A DNA stretch of 7,647 nt from Candidatus Cloacimonadota bacterium (lineage in GTDB: Bacteria; Cloacimonadota; Cloacimonadia; Cloacimonadales; TCS61). Of the stretch, positions 1 to 7,404 are shown one piece after another. The notes below the pieces were generated by a model that had not been told where the DNA came from, did no database searches, and saw only the letters and a list, made by a program, of their open reading frames with translations. The DNA is taken from NCBI GenBank assembly GCA_016927675.1, contig JAFGMF010000171.1, forward strand, positions 1 to 7,647, given 5' to 3'. A program made the translations under genes and the position numbers. Within the stretch, counting starts at the first letter, position 1. Every line of letters starts with the position of its first letter.

Positions 1-1269
1 CTGCTCTGTCTGCTTGGGATATTAACAGCTCCTCTGCTGGTGCGTTTCCTTGCTCCCGGATTTGATCAGACTGCAACGGATCTGGCTGTTAAACTTACCA
101 GGCTTCTGTTTCCTTATCTGTTTCTAATAGGTTTATCGTCTACTCTGATTTCGATCCTCAACTCCCACGACTTCTTCTTTGTTCCCGGATTATCTTCGGC
201 GTTTCTGAATCTTGCAATGATCATGTGTCTGGGGATCTATGTTCTGATCGATCCTCGAAGCACAATTGAATTGCAGATAACTGTCTGGTCAGCAGGTGTA
301 ATTCTGGGCGGAATTTTACAGACGATTGTGAACTTTCCTCTGCTTAAGAAGATCGGGTACAAGATACGGCTGCGATTCACCTTAAAAGGCGAAGCTCTGC
401 GAGCGGTCTGGACTCGTTTCCTGCCCGGTGTGATCGGGATCGCCATCAGGCAGATCAATCTGGCAGTTGATCTGATTCTCGCCTCACTGTTGGCAACCGG
501 AAGCATAGCTGCCTTGAGTTATGGCAATAGACTGATGCAGCTTCCTCTGGGTATTTTCGGAGTATCTGCCGGAGTGGCAGTATTACCACTGTTTTCCCGT
601 TTTATTTCCGAAAATAATTGGAATGAGCTGTCAGAAAAATTACGATTTTCGATCATCAGTCTAAGCCTGATTATGCTTCCCATAACAGCATTTCTGGTTG
701 CTGCCGGCAGAGATATCATCCGTCTCATCTTTCTCCGGGGTGCTTTCGATCTTAATTCACTGGATATGACGTACAGTGCTTTGTTATTCTATTCACTGGG
801 ACTGATCTTTTTCGGGTTAACTCGACTGTTGATACCACTTTTCTATGCGTTTGGCAATACCAGCACTCCGGTGAAGATATCAGCCTTCATTGTTGCACTT
901 AATATCATGTTGAACATTATCCTGATGAAATATATGGCACATGCCGGTCTTGCCCTGGCAACATCGCTGTCTTCAATGATTCATTATTTCTATCTCAGAT
1001 GGAAGCTAAAGCGTAAAATACCTGCTCTGGTTTTCCCTGAGACTTTCTCAGATTTATTAAAAATCAGTTTTCTGGCAATTATGATCCTTGCTCTGGCAAC
1101 TTTCCTTAATTTTTTGATCCCTTCAGCAAACATAATGATCGTATTTTTAAAACTAATCATCATGTTCCTGATTTCTTCCCTGATCATGCTGGCTGGTGTC
1201 AGAGTGCTCAGGATAAGTTATGGTGACATGATTCTGCAGAGATTATGGAAAAGAAATCTCCAGAAATAA
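1..1269 (+). CDS. murJ: MurJ (MviN) lipid II flippase, 5'-truncated by the window edge
   Basis: This is an integral inner-membrane protein of the MOP/MATE-like superfamily that flips lipid II, the peptidoglycan precursor, to the periplasmic side. The reading frame is open from base 1. The GTG at 40 is an internal valine codon, because the residues before it (LLCLLGILTAPLL) continue a typical MurJ helix leading into the conserved APGFD segment. The window shows 422 residues; the family usually has about 500-530, so roughly the first 100 are missing. Supporting features are many hydrophobic helices, the FGVSAGVAVLPLFSRF segment (around 560-605), the LIFLRGAFD segment (around 725-752), and the FYAFGNTSTPVKI segment (around 841-882), all characteristic of MurJ. 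The final helices lie at about 1060-1210. Its stop lies inside uvrC (25-base overlap), which points to cotranscription. Membership of the wider MOP superfamily is certain; the MurJ assignment rests on these motifs. Confidence 0.92.
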   Translation: MLCLLGILTAPLLVRFLAPGFDQTATDLAVKLTRLLFPYLFLIGLSSTLISILNSHDFFFVPGLSSAFLNLAMIMCLGIYVLIDPRSTIELQITVWSAGVILGGILQTIVNFPLLKKIGYKIRLRFTLKGEALRAVWTRFLPGVIGIAIRQINLAVDLILASLLATGSIAALSYGNRLMQLPLGIFGVSAGVAVLPLFSRFISENNWNELSEKLRFSIISLSLIMLPITAFLVAAGRDIIRLIFLRGAFDLNSLDMTYSALLFYSLGLIFFGLTRLLIPLFYAFGNTSTPVKISAFIVALNIMLNIILMKYMAHAGLALATSLSSMIHYFYLRWKLKRKIPALVFPETFSDLLKISFLAIMILALATFLNFLIPSANIMIVFLKLIIMFLISSLIMLAGVRVLRISYGDMILQRLWKRNLQK

Positions 1270-3047
1270 CAAGCAAACTTAGCCTTTTACCGGATAAATC
1301 CGGAATTTATCTGATGAAATCAGTCAATGATAAAATCATCTATGTCGGCAAAGCAAAATCACTAAAAAACAGGGTTAGATCTTATTTCAGTGGCAAAGCG
1401 GGGGACAGGAAAACCAGGGAACTGGTCAAACATATATTCGATTTTGACTACATAATCACATCCAGTGAAGAACAGGCTCTTATCCTGGAAAATACCTTGA
1501 TCAAAAAGCATCGTCCCAAGTATAATATCATGCTAAAGGATGACAAACGTTATCCATTTCTCAAACTTACCATGAAAGAAGATTTTCCCAGGATATTTAT
1601 TACTCGTGAGATAACGCCGGACGGGGCAAGGTATTTCGGTCCTTACACCGACGCCAGATCGATCAGAAAAATATTGCGTATGCTGGAATGGATCTTTCCC
1701 TTACGCAGTTGCAAAAGAATCATCCATTGCGGAGATCCTCAATATCAGCAGTCGTGTATGAATTATCAACTGGGCAAATGTATGGCTCCCTGCGTTGGAT
1801 ACATTTCCTGTGAGGATTATCAGAAAATAGTAAATAATGTGGTCAAATTCCTCAAAGGAAGAAATCAGGAAGTGATTGACGATTTAAAATCGGAGATGGA
1901 AGCTAATTCCAGGGAATTGAAATATGAGAAAGCAGCAGCTCTGCGGGACAAGATCCTTTATCTTCAGAAATTGAACAGAACAAAAAACATTTTTTTTGCT
2001 GACCTGAAAGACAGGGATGTACTTTCTGTTTATACAGAAGATAAACGTGCTGCCGTTGCCGTACTCAAAGTTCTTGCCGGAAAGCTGATCAATAAAGAGA
2101 TCTATCTGTTGAACCAGACTGATCAAAGTGAGCACAAGGAGATCCTGACGGCATTTGTTAAACAATATTATGCGGAGAAGCTGGATAATCTGCCAAGCGA
2201 GATTATCCTTGAAGAAACTGTAGACGATTCGGACTTGCTTCCGGATAAAATGACAAAATTATTTGTGGTTCCTCAAAGAGGTCAGTACAAAGCTTTGATC
2301 ATGATAGCCAGAGAAAATGCGGTCAATTTTCTGGAAGAAGATAAGCTGAAACATTTAAGAAAAACCAATCGCTCGATCTTTCCGGTAAAAGAGCTTAAAG
2401 ATAAGCTGAATTTGCGTTGTCTTCCCCGTAAAATGATCTGTTTTGATATCTCTAATATTCAGGGATCAGATACGGTGGCTTCACAGGTATATTTTGAGAA
2501 TGGAAAACCCAAGAAAAAATTCTATCGGCGATATCAGATCCGCACTTTGAGTGTGCAAGATGATTTTGCTGCCATGGCAGAAGTGATAACCCGATTTCTC
2601 AAGCATCTTTCCGAGATCGAGAAACCTGATCTGATCGTTATTGACGGAGGGAAAGGTCAGCTTAATGCGGCAATGCAGGTTCTGAAAACATCAGCAGAAA
2701 GCGGATTTGAACTGATATCACTGGCCAAGCGACTGGAAGAAATATATCTGCCGGGCAATCCTGATCCGATAATACTGCCCAGATCATCATCAGCTCTGCG
2801 ATTGCTTATCAGTATCAGAGATGAAGCGCATCGCTTTGCCATAAGTTACCATCGTCAGAAAAGAAAGAGCCGGACATTGACAACTGAGCTGGACGGCATC
2901 AAAGGGATAGGAGAAGAGGTGAGATTTCTTCTGTTAAAAGAATTTAGCTCAGTAGCCAATCTGAAAAAGGCAAAACCGGAAGATCTGATCAGAGTAAAAG
3001 GCATTGGCATGATTACGGCAAAAAAAATATTGAAAGAATTGACTTAA
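1245..3047 (+). CDS. uvrC: UvrC, excinuclease ABC subunit C
   Basis: This is the nuclease of UvrABC nucleotide excision repair; it cuts the damaged strand on both sides of the lesion after UvrB loading. The 600 residues match the usual family length. The GIY-YIG domain (about 15-95) has GIY at 20-22, YVGK at 33-36, R43, Y47, E82 and N94, which are the expected 3'-incision residues. Cysteines 156, 171, 179 and 183 fit the iron-sulfur ligand pattern (C-x7-C-x3-C at the end). A UVR motif for UvrB contact lies at about 207-242. The RNase H-like domain for 5' incision has D401 (DISNIQGS), D467 (VIDGGKGQL) and H529 (RDEAHRF). Two helix-hairpin-helix motifs (GIKGIG 551-556 and VKGIG 584-588) end the protein. 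ATG 1245 is the only possible start nearby: an in-frame TGA stands at 1224-1226. The ribosome site is weak (GAG about 4 bases upstream), consistent with translational coupling to the overlapping murJ. Confidence 0.98.
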   Translation: MEKKSPEITSKLSLLPDKSGIYLMKSVNDKIIYVGKAKSLKNRVRSYFSGKAGDRKTRELVKHIFDFDYIITSSEEQALILENTLIKKHRPKYNIMLKDDKRYPFLKLTMKEDFPRIFITREITPDGARYFGPYTDARSIRKILRMLEWIFPLRSCKRIIHCGDPQYQQSCMNYQLGKCMAPCVGYISCEDYQKIVNNVVKFLKGRNQEVIDDLKSEMEANSRELKYEKAAALRDKILYLQKLNRTKNIFFADLKDRDVLSVYTEDKRAAVAVLKVLAGKLINKEIYLLNQTDQSEHKEILTAFVKQYYAEKLDNLPSEIILEETVDDSDLLPDKMTKLFVVPQRGQYKALIMIARENAVNFLEEDKLKHLRKTNRSIFPVKELKDKLNLRCLPRKMICFDISNIQGSDTVASQVYFENGKPKKKFYRRYQIRTLSVQDDFAAMAEVITRFLKHLSEIEKPDLIVIDGGKGQLNAAMQVLKTSAESGFELISLAKRLEEIYLPGNPDPIILPRSSSALRLLISIRDEAHRFAISYHRQKRKSRTLTTELDGIKGIGEEVRFLLLKEFSSVANLKKAKPEDLIRVKGIGMITAKKILKELT

Positions 3048-3084
3048 TTCGAGTAAAATCATTTTTTACAGCTTTAAAACCCAT

Positions 3085-3090
3085 AGGGGG
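3085..3090 (+). promoter_or_regulatory. Ribosome binding site fixing the TTG start of the sensor kinase
   Basis: AGGGGG lies 5 bases before TTG 3096. The next in-frame candidate, GTG at 3108, would be 17 bases away and would remove the positive residues of the signal peptide. The TTG is therefore the better start. The 48-base uvrC-kinase gap shows no convincing promoter. Confidence 0.75.
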
Positions 3091-3095
3091 ATAAA

Positions 3096-6000
3096 TTGCG
3101 AAGAGTAGTGTTTGTTTGCTTATTAACCTGTTTAATTTATCAGGTGTTACCTGCCAGTATCAGTGCACTTGAAGAAAGTGTAGATAAAGCTTCCGGAAAA
3201 GAAAAACTGAATCTGTTACTGGAACTGACAGACAGCCTTTTCAATATTTCTCCCGAAAGAGTACCTTCATTACTTGATACACTTGCTAATCTGAATGAAC
3301 AGTACGGTAACTGGGAAACAGAACTGAAGCTTTACTTGCTATCTGCCAGAGAAGCTGTTCGGACCGAGGATTTATCTGCAGGAGAAGAACTTTATCTTAC
3401 TTCGCTTGATCTTCTGAAAGGTAAAAAAGATCTGCAATATACCGGAGAGATATTTAAAAAGCTTGCATCAATAGCAGAGCAGACAGGGGATTTGAAAAAA
3501 GCACAAATCTATTATTTCGCTGCTCTGGATTTTTTTGAAAATATCGATAATAAATATGAAATAGCAGAATGTTATAATTTGATTGGCATTAATTTTGAAT
3601 TGCTGAATGATTACGGACAGGCATTGGAATATTATCTTGAATCCTTGAAATTATTTGAAGAAATCTCCGATCAAATTGGAATTTCCACATCCTTGAACAA
3701 CATCGGGAATATCTATAATAATCTTGAAGATTATGATCGAGCTCTGGATTATTATATCAGATCTATGGAGATAGATAAAGAATTAGGATTAAATAAAGGT
3801 GTTTCACTATCATATAACAACATAGGTAATATTTACAGTACCAGGAAGGAATATGATCGTGCGCTGGAATATTATCACAAAGCACTCAAGATCGGCTTTG
3901 AGAATAACGATCCCAATACGATTGCCACAAGTTACAACAATATTGCCATTGTATATTTTGAATTAGGCGATTATGATCTGACTGAATCTAATTATCTTCA
4001 GGCTCTTGCCATCTCCGAGCAGGAAAATGACTGGTGGGCAATCAGTAATACTTCAAACAATCTTGCTGAACTCTACTATCATCTGGGTGATTACAAGAAA
4101 TCTTTTGATTATGTAAATCGCGGTTTGCAGGTTGCCCGGGAGATCTATGCCAATGATCTTCTGCTGGAAAGTTTTAAGATCCTGTCAGACTTGAACTATA
4201 TTGAAGGGTCGTATCGTGATGCTCTGCAGTATTTCCGCAGATATGAAGCACTGAAAGACAGCCTGATCTCTACCAGTATCAACCAGATCCTCAGTCTGCA
4301 AACCCGTTATGAGACCCAGAAAAAAGAAAAAGAGATCCAGATCCTCAAGACAGAGAGAGAGCACCACAATTTCGTCCGTAATTTCCTGATCATTGCCATT
4401 TCGTTTGTGTTATTGATAATCGTATTATTGTATTATCTGTATCAGGAGAAGAGAAAAGAAAACGAGATCAGGAAAATTACCGAGAAAAAGCTCTTTGAAA
4501 GCGAACTAAAATTCAGAACGCTGGCGGAAAATATCAAAACTGCGATCTATACAATTGGAGAGGACGGTTATTTCCATTATGCAAATCTTATGGCACTAAA
4601 GATATGTGGCTATTCCGAAAAAGAAATGTATGACATGAAATTTTTTGATCTGATCTCTCCTGAATTTAAAAAGGTTGTAAAAAACAGGGGTTTTGATAGA
4701 TTGAAAGGTGGAAATCCAGTAAGTAATTACGAATTTAAAATTGTCACGGGATCCGGCGAAGAAAAATGGCTGGAGATTTCAAACGGACGGACAATTATTA
4801 ATGGTAAACCTTTTATCCTCGGGACGGCGAACGATATCACTGATCGTAAGAAAACCGAGGAAGAGCTCATCAAAAGCGAAAAAAGATATCGTTCACTTCA
4901 GAATAATGTGCCGATCGGAATATTCCGTTCTACTCCGGATGATCGCCTTGTTTCGATCAATTCAGCCTTGCTGAAAATGTTCGGCTATAAGTCTGAAAGC
5001 GAGCTGTTGCAGCTTTCCGCTTCCGAGCTGTTTGCTTCAGCAGAGGAACGACAGAATCTGATGAGAATACTCGAATCAGAACGTGTTGTTGAAGATCTGG
5101 AGATCAGACTTAAGAGGAAGGATGGTTCTGTCTTCTGGGGATCTTTCAATGTCAGAGCTGTTTTTGAAAACGGTTCCTGGATTTATCTCGATGGGATAAT
5201 CAAGGATATCTCAGATCGGAAACGTTCTGATATGATCCGGGAAGTTATTTTTGAGATTGCAAATGTTCTTAATACTAATGAAGAACTGCCGGATGTTTAT
5301 CGAATAATTCATACTCAACTGGGTAAAGTGATTGATGTAACTAACTTCTACATAGCTTTGTATGAAAAAGAGACCAATATCGTCTCTTCTCCCTATTATA
5401 TTGATGAGCTAAGAACACAGGTTCCTGAACCTCAGCAAATGGGGAATGGGATCACCGCCCATGTCATTAAAACCGGCAGATCGTTGTACCTTACCGTAGA
5501 GAAGAGAAAAAAGCTGATCGAAAAAGGTATTATCCCTGCGGCTAATTGGAAGAGCAAGATCTGGCTGGGCGTACCTCTCAAGATCGGAAATGAAGTAATC
5601 GGGGCGATGGCAGTTCAAAGTTATAAAAGATCAGATGTCTACAGCAGAGATGATCTTGACATCCTGGAATTCGTCTCTGACCAGATCGCTATGGCCATTA
5701 CCAAAAAACGGGCTGAAAATGCTCTGAAAACAAGTGAACAATTCAATCGCGCCATTATTGACAGCTCGCCACTGGGTATTTCTGCCAGAGATAAACACGG
5801 TACACTGATCATCGCCAATGAAGCTTGGCGGAAAATCTGGTCGAAAAACAAAGAAGAACTCTATGAGGATTTTCGCAAAAGAGAAAAATTGAAGTTTGAT
5901 GAAAGAGATGATTATCTTGGAACCTACAGACAAGAAGTAGAAAATATTTATAAAAACGGGGGAGAGGTCTTCGTCCCCGAAATCAAACTTAAAGGAAAGA

Positions 6001-6761
6001 CGAAGGATGAAGCGGAGAAGTGGATATCCCAGTATTTCTACGCTATCCAGGATGTTAACGGAGAAGTTGATAAAGTAGTGATCATCACAGAGGATATTAC
6101 TCAGAGGAAAATCTCGGAAGGAAAGATAAAATCTTCTCTCCGGGAAAAAGATATCCTGCTTAAAGAAGTATATCACAGGGTAAAAAATAATATGCAGGTG
6201 ATTTCAAGTCTACTCAAATTGCAATCACAGCATACTTCAGATCAAAAGGCTATCGATATGCTCAGAGAAAGCCAGAACAGAGTCAGATCCATGTCGCTCA
6301 TCCATGAAAAACTATACCTGTCCGAGAATCTGGAGAAAATAGATTTCGCCAACTATATCCGCAGTCTGACTACTTTTCTGTTCAGTTCATTCTCGATCAA
6401 TCCCAATAATGTTAAACTCCAGGTAGAGGTCAGAGATGTTTATCTGGATATCAACAAGGCAATTCCCTGCGGATTAATGGTGAACGAACTTGTCTCCAAC
6501 GCTCTTAAACATGGTTTTCCGCTCGGACGGAAAGGAGTTATTCTGATCAGTTTGGCTGTTACAAACGACTATTATCAGCTTACCGTTTCAAATGACGGAC
6601 TGCCTTTCCCGGATGATCTTAACTTCAAGGAATCGAAATCACTGGGATTGCAACTGGTGAATGCTTTAACCGAACAGCTTCATGGCAAGATAGAATTAGA
6701 GACAGAACCACAAACGGCTTTTAAAATAAATTTTAAAGTTAATCCGGAAGTATTGTTATAG
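3096..6761 (+). CDS. Membrane sensor histidine kinase with periplasmic TPR array (TPR-TM-PAS-PAS-GAF-PAS-HisKA_2-HATPase)
   Basis: This is a 1221-residue sensor kinase expected to autophosphorylate on histidine and pass the phosphate to a response regulator not encoded here. In order: a Sec signal peptide (1-24, MRR then a hydrophobic core, likely cut after SISA); seven TPRs with 40-residue spacing (about 115-389), predicted periplasmic; a coiled-coil-like charged stretch (about 400-424); one membrane helix (about 427-449); a charged linker; PAS 1 (about 466-586, ending NDITDRKK); PAS 2 (about 592-710, ending KDISDRKR); GAF (about 713-870, with WLGVPLKI and GAMAVQSY); PAS 3 (about 880-1005, ending EDITQRK); HisKA_2 with phosphoacceptor H1027 in EVYHRVKNNMQVISSLLKLQ; and a HATPase domain with N-box NELVSNALKHGF (1130-1141) and G2-like SLGLQLV (1182-1188). 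The G1 motif reads SNDGLPFP, with Asn1166 where Asp is usual. It follows uvrC by 48 bases on the same strand, so readthrough is possible. The ligand cannot be deduced. The shorter open frames on both strands inside it are shadows. Confidence 0.95.
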   Translation: MRRVVFVCLLTCLIYQVLPASISALEESVDKASGKEKLNLLLELTDSLFNISPERVPSLLDTLANLNEQYGNWETELKLYLLSAREAVRTEDLSAGEELYLTSLDLLKGKKDLQYTGEIFKKLASIAEQTGDLKKAQIYYFAALDFFENIDNKYEIAECYNLIGINFELLNDYGQALEYYLESLKLFEEISDQIGISTSLNNIGNIYNNLEDYDRALDYYIRSMEIDKELGLNKGVSLSYNNIGNIYSTRKEYDRALEYYHKALKIGFENNDPNTIATSYNNIAIVYFELGDYDLTESNYLQALAISEQENDWWAISNTSNNLAELYYHLGDYKKSFDYVNRGLQVAREIYANDLLLESFKILSDLNYIEGSYRDALQYFRRYEALKDSLISTSINQILSLQTRYETQKKEKEIQILKTEREHHNFVRNFLIIAISFVLLIIVLLYYLYQEKRKENEIRKITEKKLFESELKFRTLAENIKTAIYTIGEDGYFHYANLMALKICGYSEKEMYDMKFFDLISPEFKKVVKNRGFDRLKGGNPVSNYEFKIVTGSGEEKWLEISNGRTIINGKPFILGTANDITDRKKTEEELIKSEKRYRSLQNNVPIGIFRSTPDDRLVSINSALLKMFGYKSESELLQLSASELFASAEERQNLMRILESERVVEDLEIRLKRKDGSVFWGSFNVRAVFENGSWIYLDGIIKDISDRKRSDMIREVIFEIANVLNTNEELPDVYRIIHTQLGKVIDVTNFYIALYEKETNIVSSPYYIDELRTQVPEPQQMGNGITAHVIKTGRSLYLTVEKRKKLIEKGIIPAANWKSKIWLGVPLKIGNEVIGAMAVQSYKRSDVYSRDDLDILEFVSDQIAMAITKKRAENALKTSEQFNRAIIDSSPLGISARDKHGTLIIANEAWRKIWSKNKEELYEDFRKREKLKFDERDDYLGTYRQEVENIYKNGGEVFVPEIKLKGKTKDEAEKWISQYFYAIQDVNGEVDKVVIITEDITQRKISEGKIKSSLREKDILLKEVYHRVKNNMQVISSLLKLQSQHTSDQKAIDMLRESQNRVRSMSLIHEKLYLSENLEKIDFANYIRSLTTFLFSSFSINPNNVKLQVEVRDVYLDINKAIPCGLMVNELVSNALKHGFPLGRKGVILISLAVTNDYYQLTVSNDGLPFPDDLNFKESKSLGLQLVNALTEQLHGKIELETEPQTAFKINFKVNPEVLL
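3438..4262 (+). repeat. Tandem array of seven TPR-coding units within the sensor kinase
   Basis: Seven units of about 120 bases encode TPR helical hairpins starting near residues 115, 154, 194, 234, 274, 314 and 354. The third to fifth share an NNIGNIY or NNIAIVY first helix, and the third and fourth share a YDRALDYY/YDRALEYY second helix. The DNA of these units has diverged, so the array is old rather than a recent expansion. A possible degenerate eighth unit precedes it at about residues 70-110. TPRs bind proteins or peptides, which suggests that the signal is a protein partner in the periplasm; that last step is inference. Confidence 0.9.
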
Positions 6762-6886
6762 CCCATAAGATTCGAATGATCCTGGCAGAGACGACAGAGC
6801 CTTATCCCGCAGTGAAATCCAACTTGTTGGCTATTTCACTGGGGTGTGAGGCGGCAACTTATTTTCATTCTCGTACCATCCATCTT
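6762..6886. other. Intergenic stretch after the sensor kinase, no gene seen
   Basis: Apart from the hairpin at 6810-6841, this stretch holds GGGGTGTGAGGCGG at 6841-6854. That resembles the right end of the repeat element (CGGGGTGAGGC) with two extra bases, so it may be an eroded copy. An open frame running from 6776 to 7000 on the plus strand crosses into the repeat, has no recognisable protein features, and is not called as a gene. Confidence 0.6.
6810..6841. terminator. Hairpin after the sensor kinase gene, possible terminator without a T tract
   Basis: CAGTGAAAT at 6810-6818 pairs fully with ATTTCACTG at 6833-6841. An inner stem CCAA/TTGG (6819-6822 with 6827-6830) closes a four-base loop, leaving a two-base bulge (6831-6832). 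It lies 49 bases after the kinase stop, where a terminator would be expected between convergent genes. The following sequence is GGGGTGTGAGG rather than a T run, so it is not a classical intrinsic terminator. It may instead be a remnant of the nearby dispersed element, since CGCAGTGAA at 6808-6816 is the inverse of part of that element (6902-6910). Confidence 0.35.
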
Positions 6887-7021
6887 TATGCCCCATCCGT
6901 CTTCACTGCGTTCAGCCACCTTCCCCAGAGGAGAAGGAACAGTTTTCTCCCTCTCGGCTTGACTGTCGGGTCGTATCCGGCAGCTGCCGGAGAAGACTGA
7001 TGGAGAGGGTCGGGGAGAGGC
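6887..7021. repeat. Dispersed GC-rich palindromic element, long copy
   Basis: This is a 135-base element whose first 57 bases (6887-6943) recur exactly at 7404-7460 and whose last 11 (7011-7021, CGGGGAGAGGC) recur with one change at 7461-7471. It contains a perfect 14-base palindrome, CCGGCAGCTGCCGG (6977-6990), and 7-base inverted arms CCCTCTC/GAGAGGG (6949-6955 and 7003-7009). A second hairpin on the minus strand is CCTTCTCC, loop TCT, GGGGAAGG (6937 down to 6919). The shared part is about 56% GC, well above its surroundings. It shows no coding signs. Its composition suggests a dispersed intergenic repeat with many genomic copies, which cannot be seen from one window. Confidence 0.85.
6977..6990. 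repeat. Perfect 14-base palindrome inside the long repeat copy
   Basis: CCGGCAGCTGCCGG is its own reverse complement. It sits near the centre of the 67-base segment missing from the second repeat copy. It could be a hairpin tip in RNA or single-stranded DNA, or a site for a dimeric protein; nothing here decides. Confidence 0.9.
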
Positions 7022-7035
7022 GATATTTTCTTTCA

Positions 7036-7404
7036 TCATTCTTTTAATCCATCAAATATTCTTTTCAATTTCATCAAAACGATATTTACATTATTCAAAA
7101 CTTCATCATTTGCAATTCTAACAATGTAATATCCTAAAGTTTTCAAAATCTCATCTCTAATTTTATCATGCCCTTTATGATAATCATGTATTTTACCATC
7201 AAGTTCAATTACTACTTTTTGTTCTGGGCACAAAAAGTCTGCTACAAAAAAACGCTTTTCATTATCATAATCAAAAATAATCGGTTCTTGTCTTTTAAAT
7301 TTCAGTCCCATAAATTTATGGTTCCGAAGTTGATTCCAAAAAATTTTCTCTGCTGGAGTAGAATTTTTTCTTAAATTTCTAACAATTTCAGTTATTTCTG
7401 ACAT
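7036..7404 (-). CDS. DUF559-family, Vsr-like endonuclease-fold protein
   Basis: This small protein (122 residues from ATG 7404, or 125 from the alternative ATG 7413) belongs to the DUF559 family, related by fold to very-short-patch repair (Vsr) and PD-(D/E)xK nucleases. It has the family signature in order: NSTPAEKIFWNQLRNHKF near the start, FKRQEPI, VADFLCPEQKVVIELDG with the likely metal-binding Asp and Glu, then RDEILKTLGYYIVRIANDEVLNN. ATG 7404 (MSEITEIV) is preferred because the 7413 start would encode only GH from repeat sequence; GGATGGGG lies just upstream, although its spacing to 7404 (3 bases) is short. At about 27% GC it is far more AT-rich than the uvrC sample, which suggests separate ancestry. 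It lies between two direct copies of the GC-rich element. The gene is intact to TGA 7036-7038. Its biological role is unknown; nuclease activity is inferred from the family. Confidence 0.85.
   Translation of the reverse strand: MSEITEIVRNLRKNSTPAEKIFWNQLRNHKFMGLKFKRQEPIIFDYDNEKRFFVADFLCPEQKVVIELDGKIHDYHKGHDKIRDEILKTLGYYIVRIANDEVLNNVNIVLMKLKRIFDGLKE

Noticed and set aside
40..42. GTG as the start of murJ
   Set aside because: The frame is open to base 1 and the residues before it continue a MurJ membrane helix, so the gene starts outside the window.
3039..3070. Possible promoter for the sensor kinase (TTGACT at 3039-3044)
   Set aside because: No acceptable -10 box lies 16-18 bases downstream; TAAAAT at 3054 is too close and TTTACA at 3065 is too far. 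The TTGACT also overlaps the last codons of uvrC.
4741..4974. 77-residue plus-strand open frame inside the kinase
   Set aside because: It is a shifted frame across PAS 1 and PAS 2; the main frame carries the conserved residues without interruption.
5631..6176. 181-residue minus-strand open frame inside the kinase
   Set aside because: It is a shadow antisense to the GAF/PAS 3 coding region; it is rich in Phe and Ile with no recognisable domain, while the plus-strand frame has clear domains.
6776..7000. 74-residue plus-strand open frame after the kinase
   Set aside because: It runs through the hairpin and into the GC-rich repeat, has no ribosome site or domain, and its codons are explained by repeat sequence.
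6836..7039. 67-residue minus-strand open frame over the repeat
   Set aside because: It is a translation of the dispersed element (peptide with SPLGKVAERSEDGWG), a pattern expected from repeat DNA rather than a gene.
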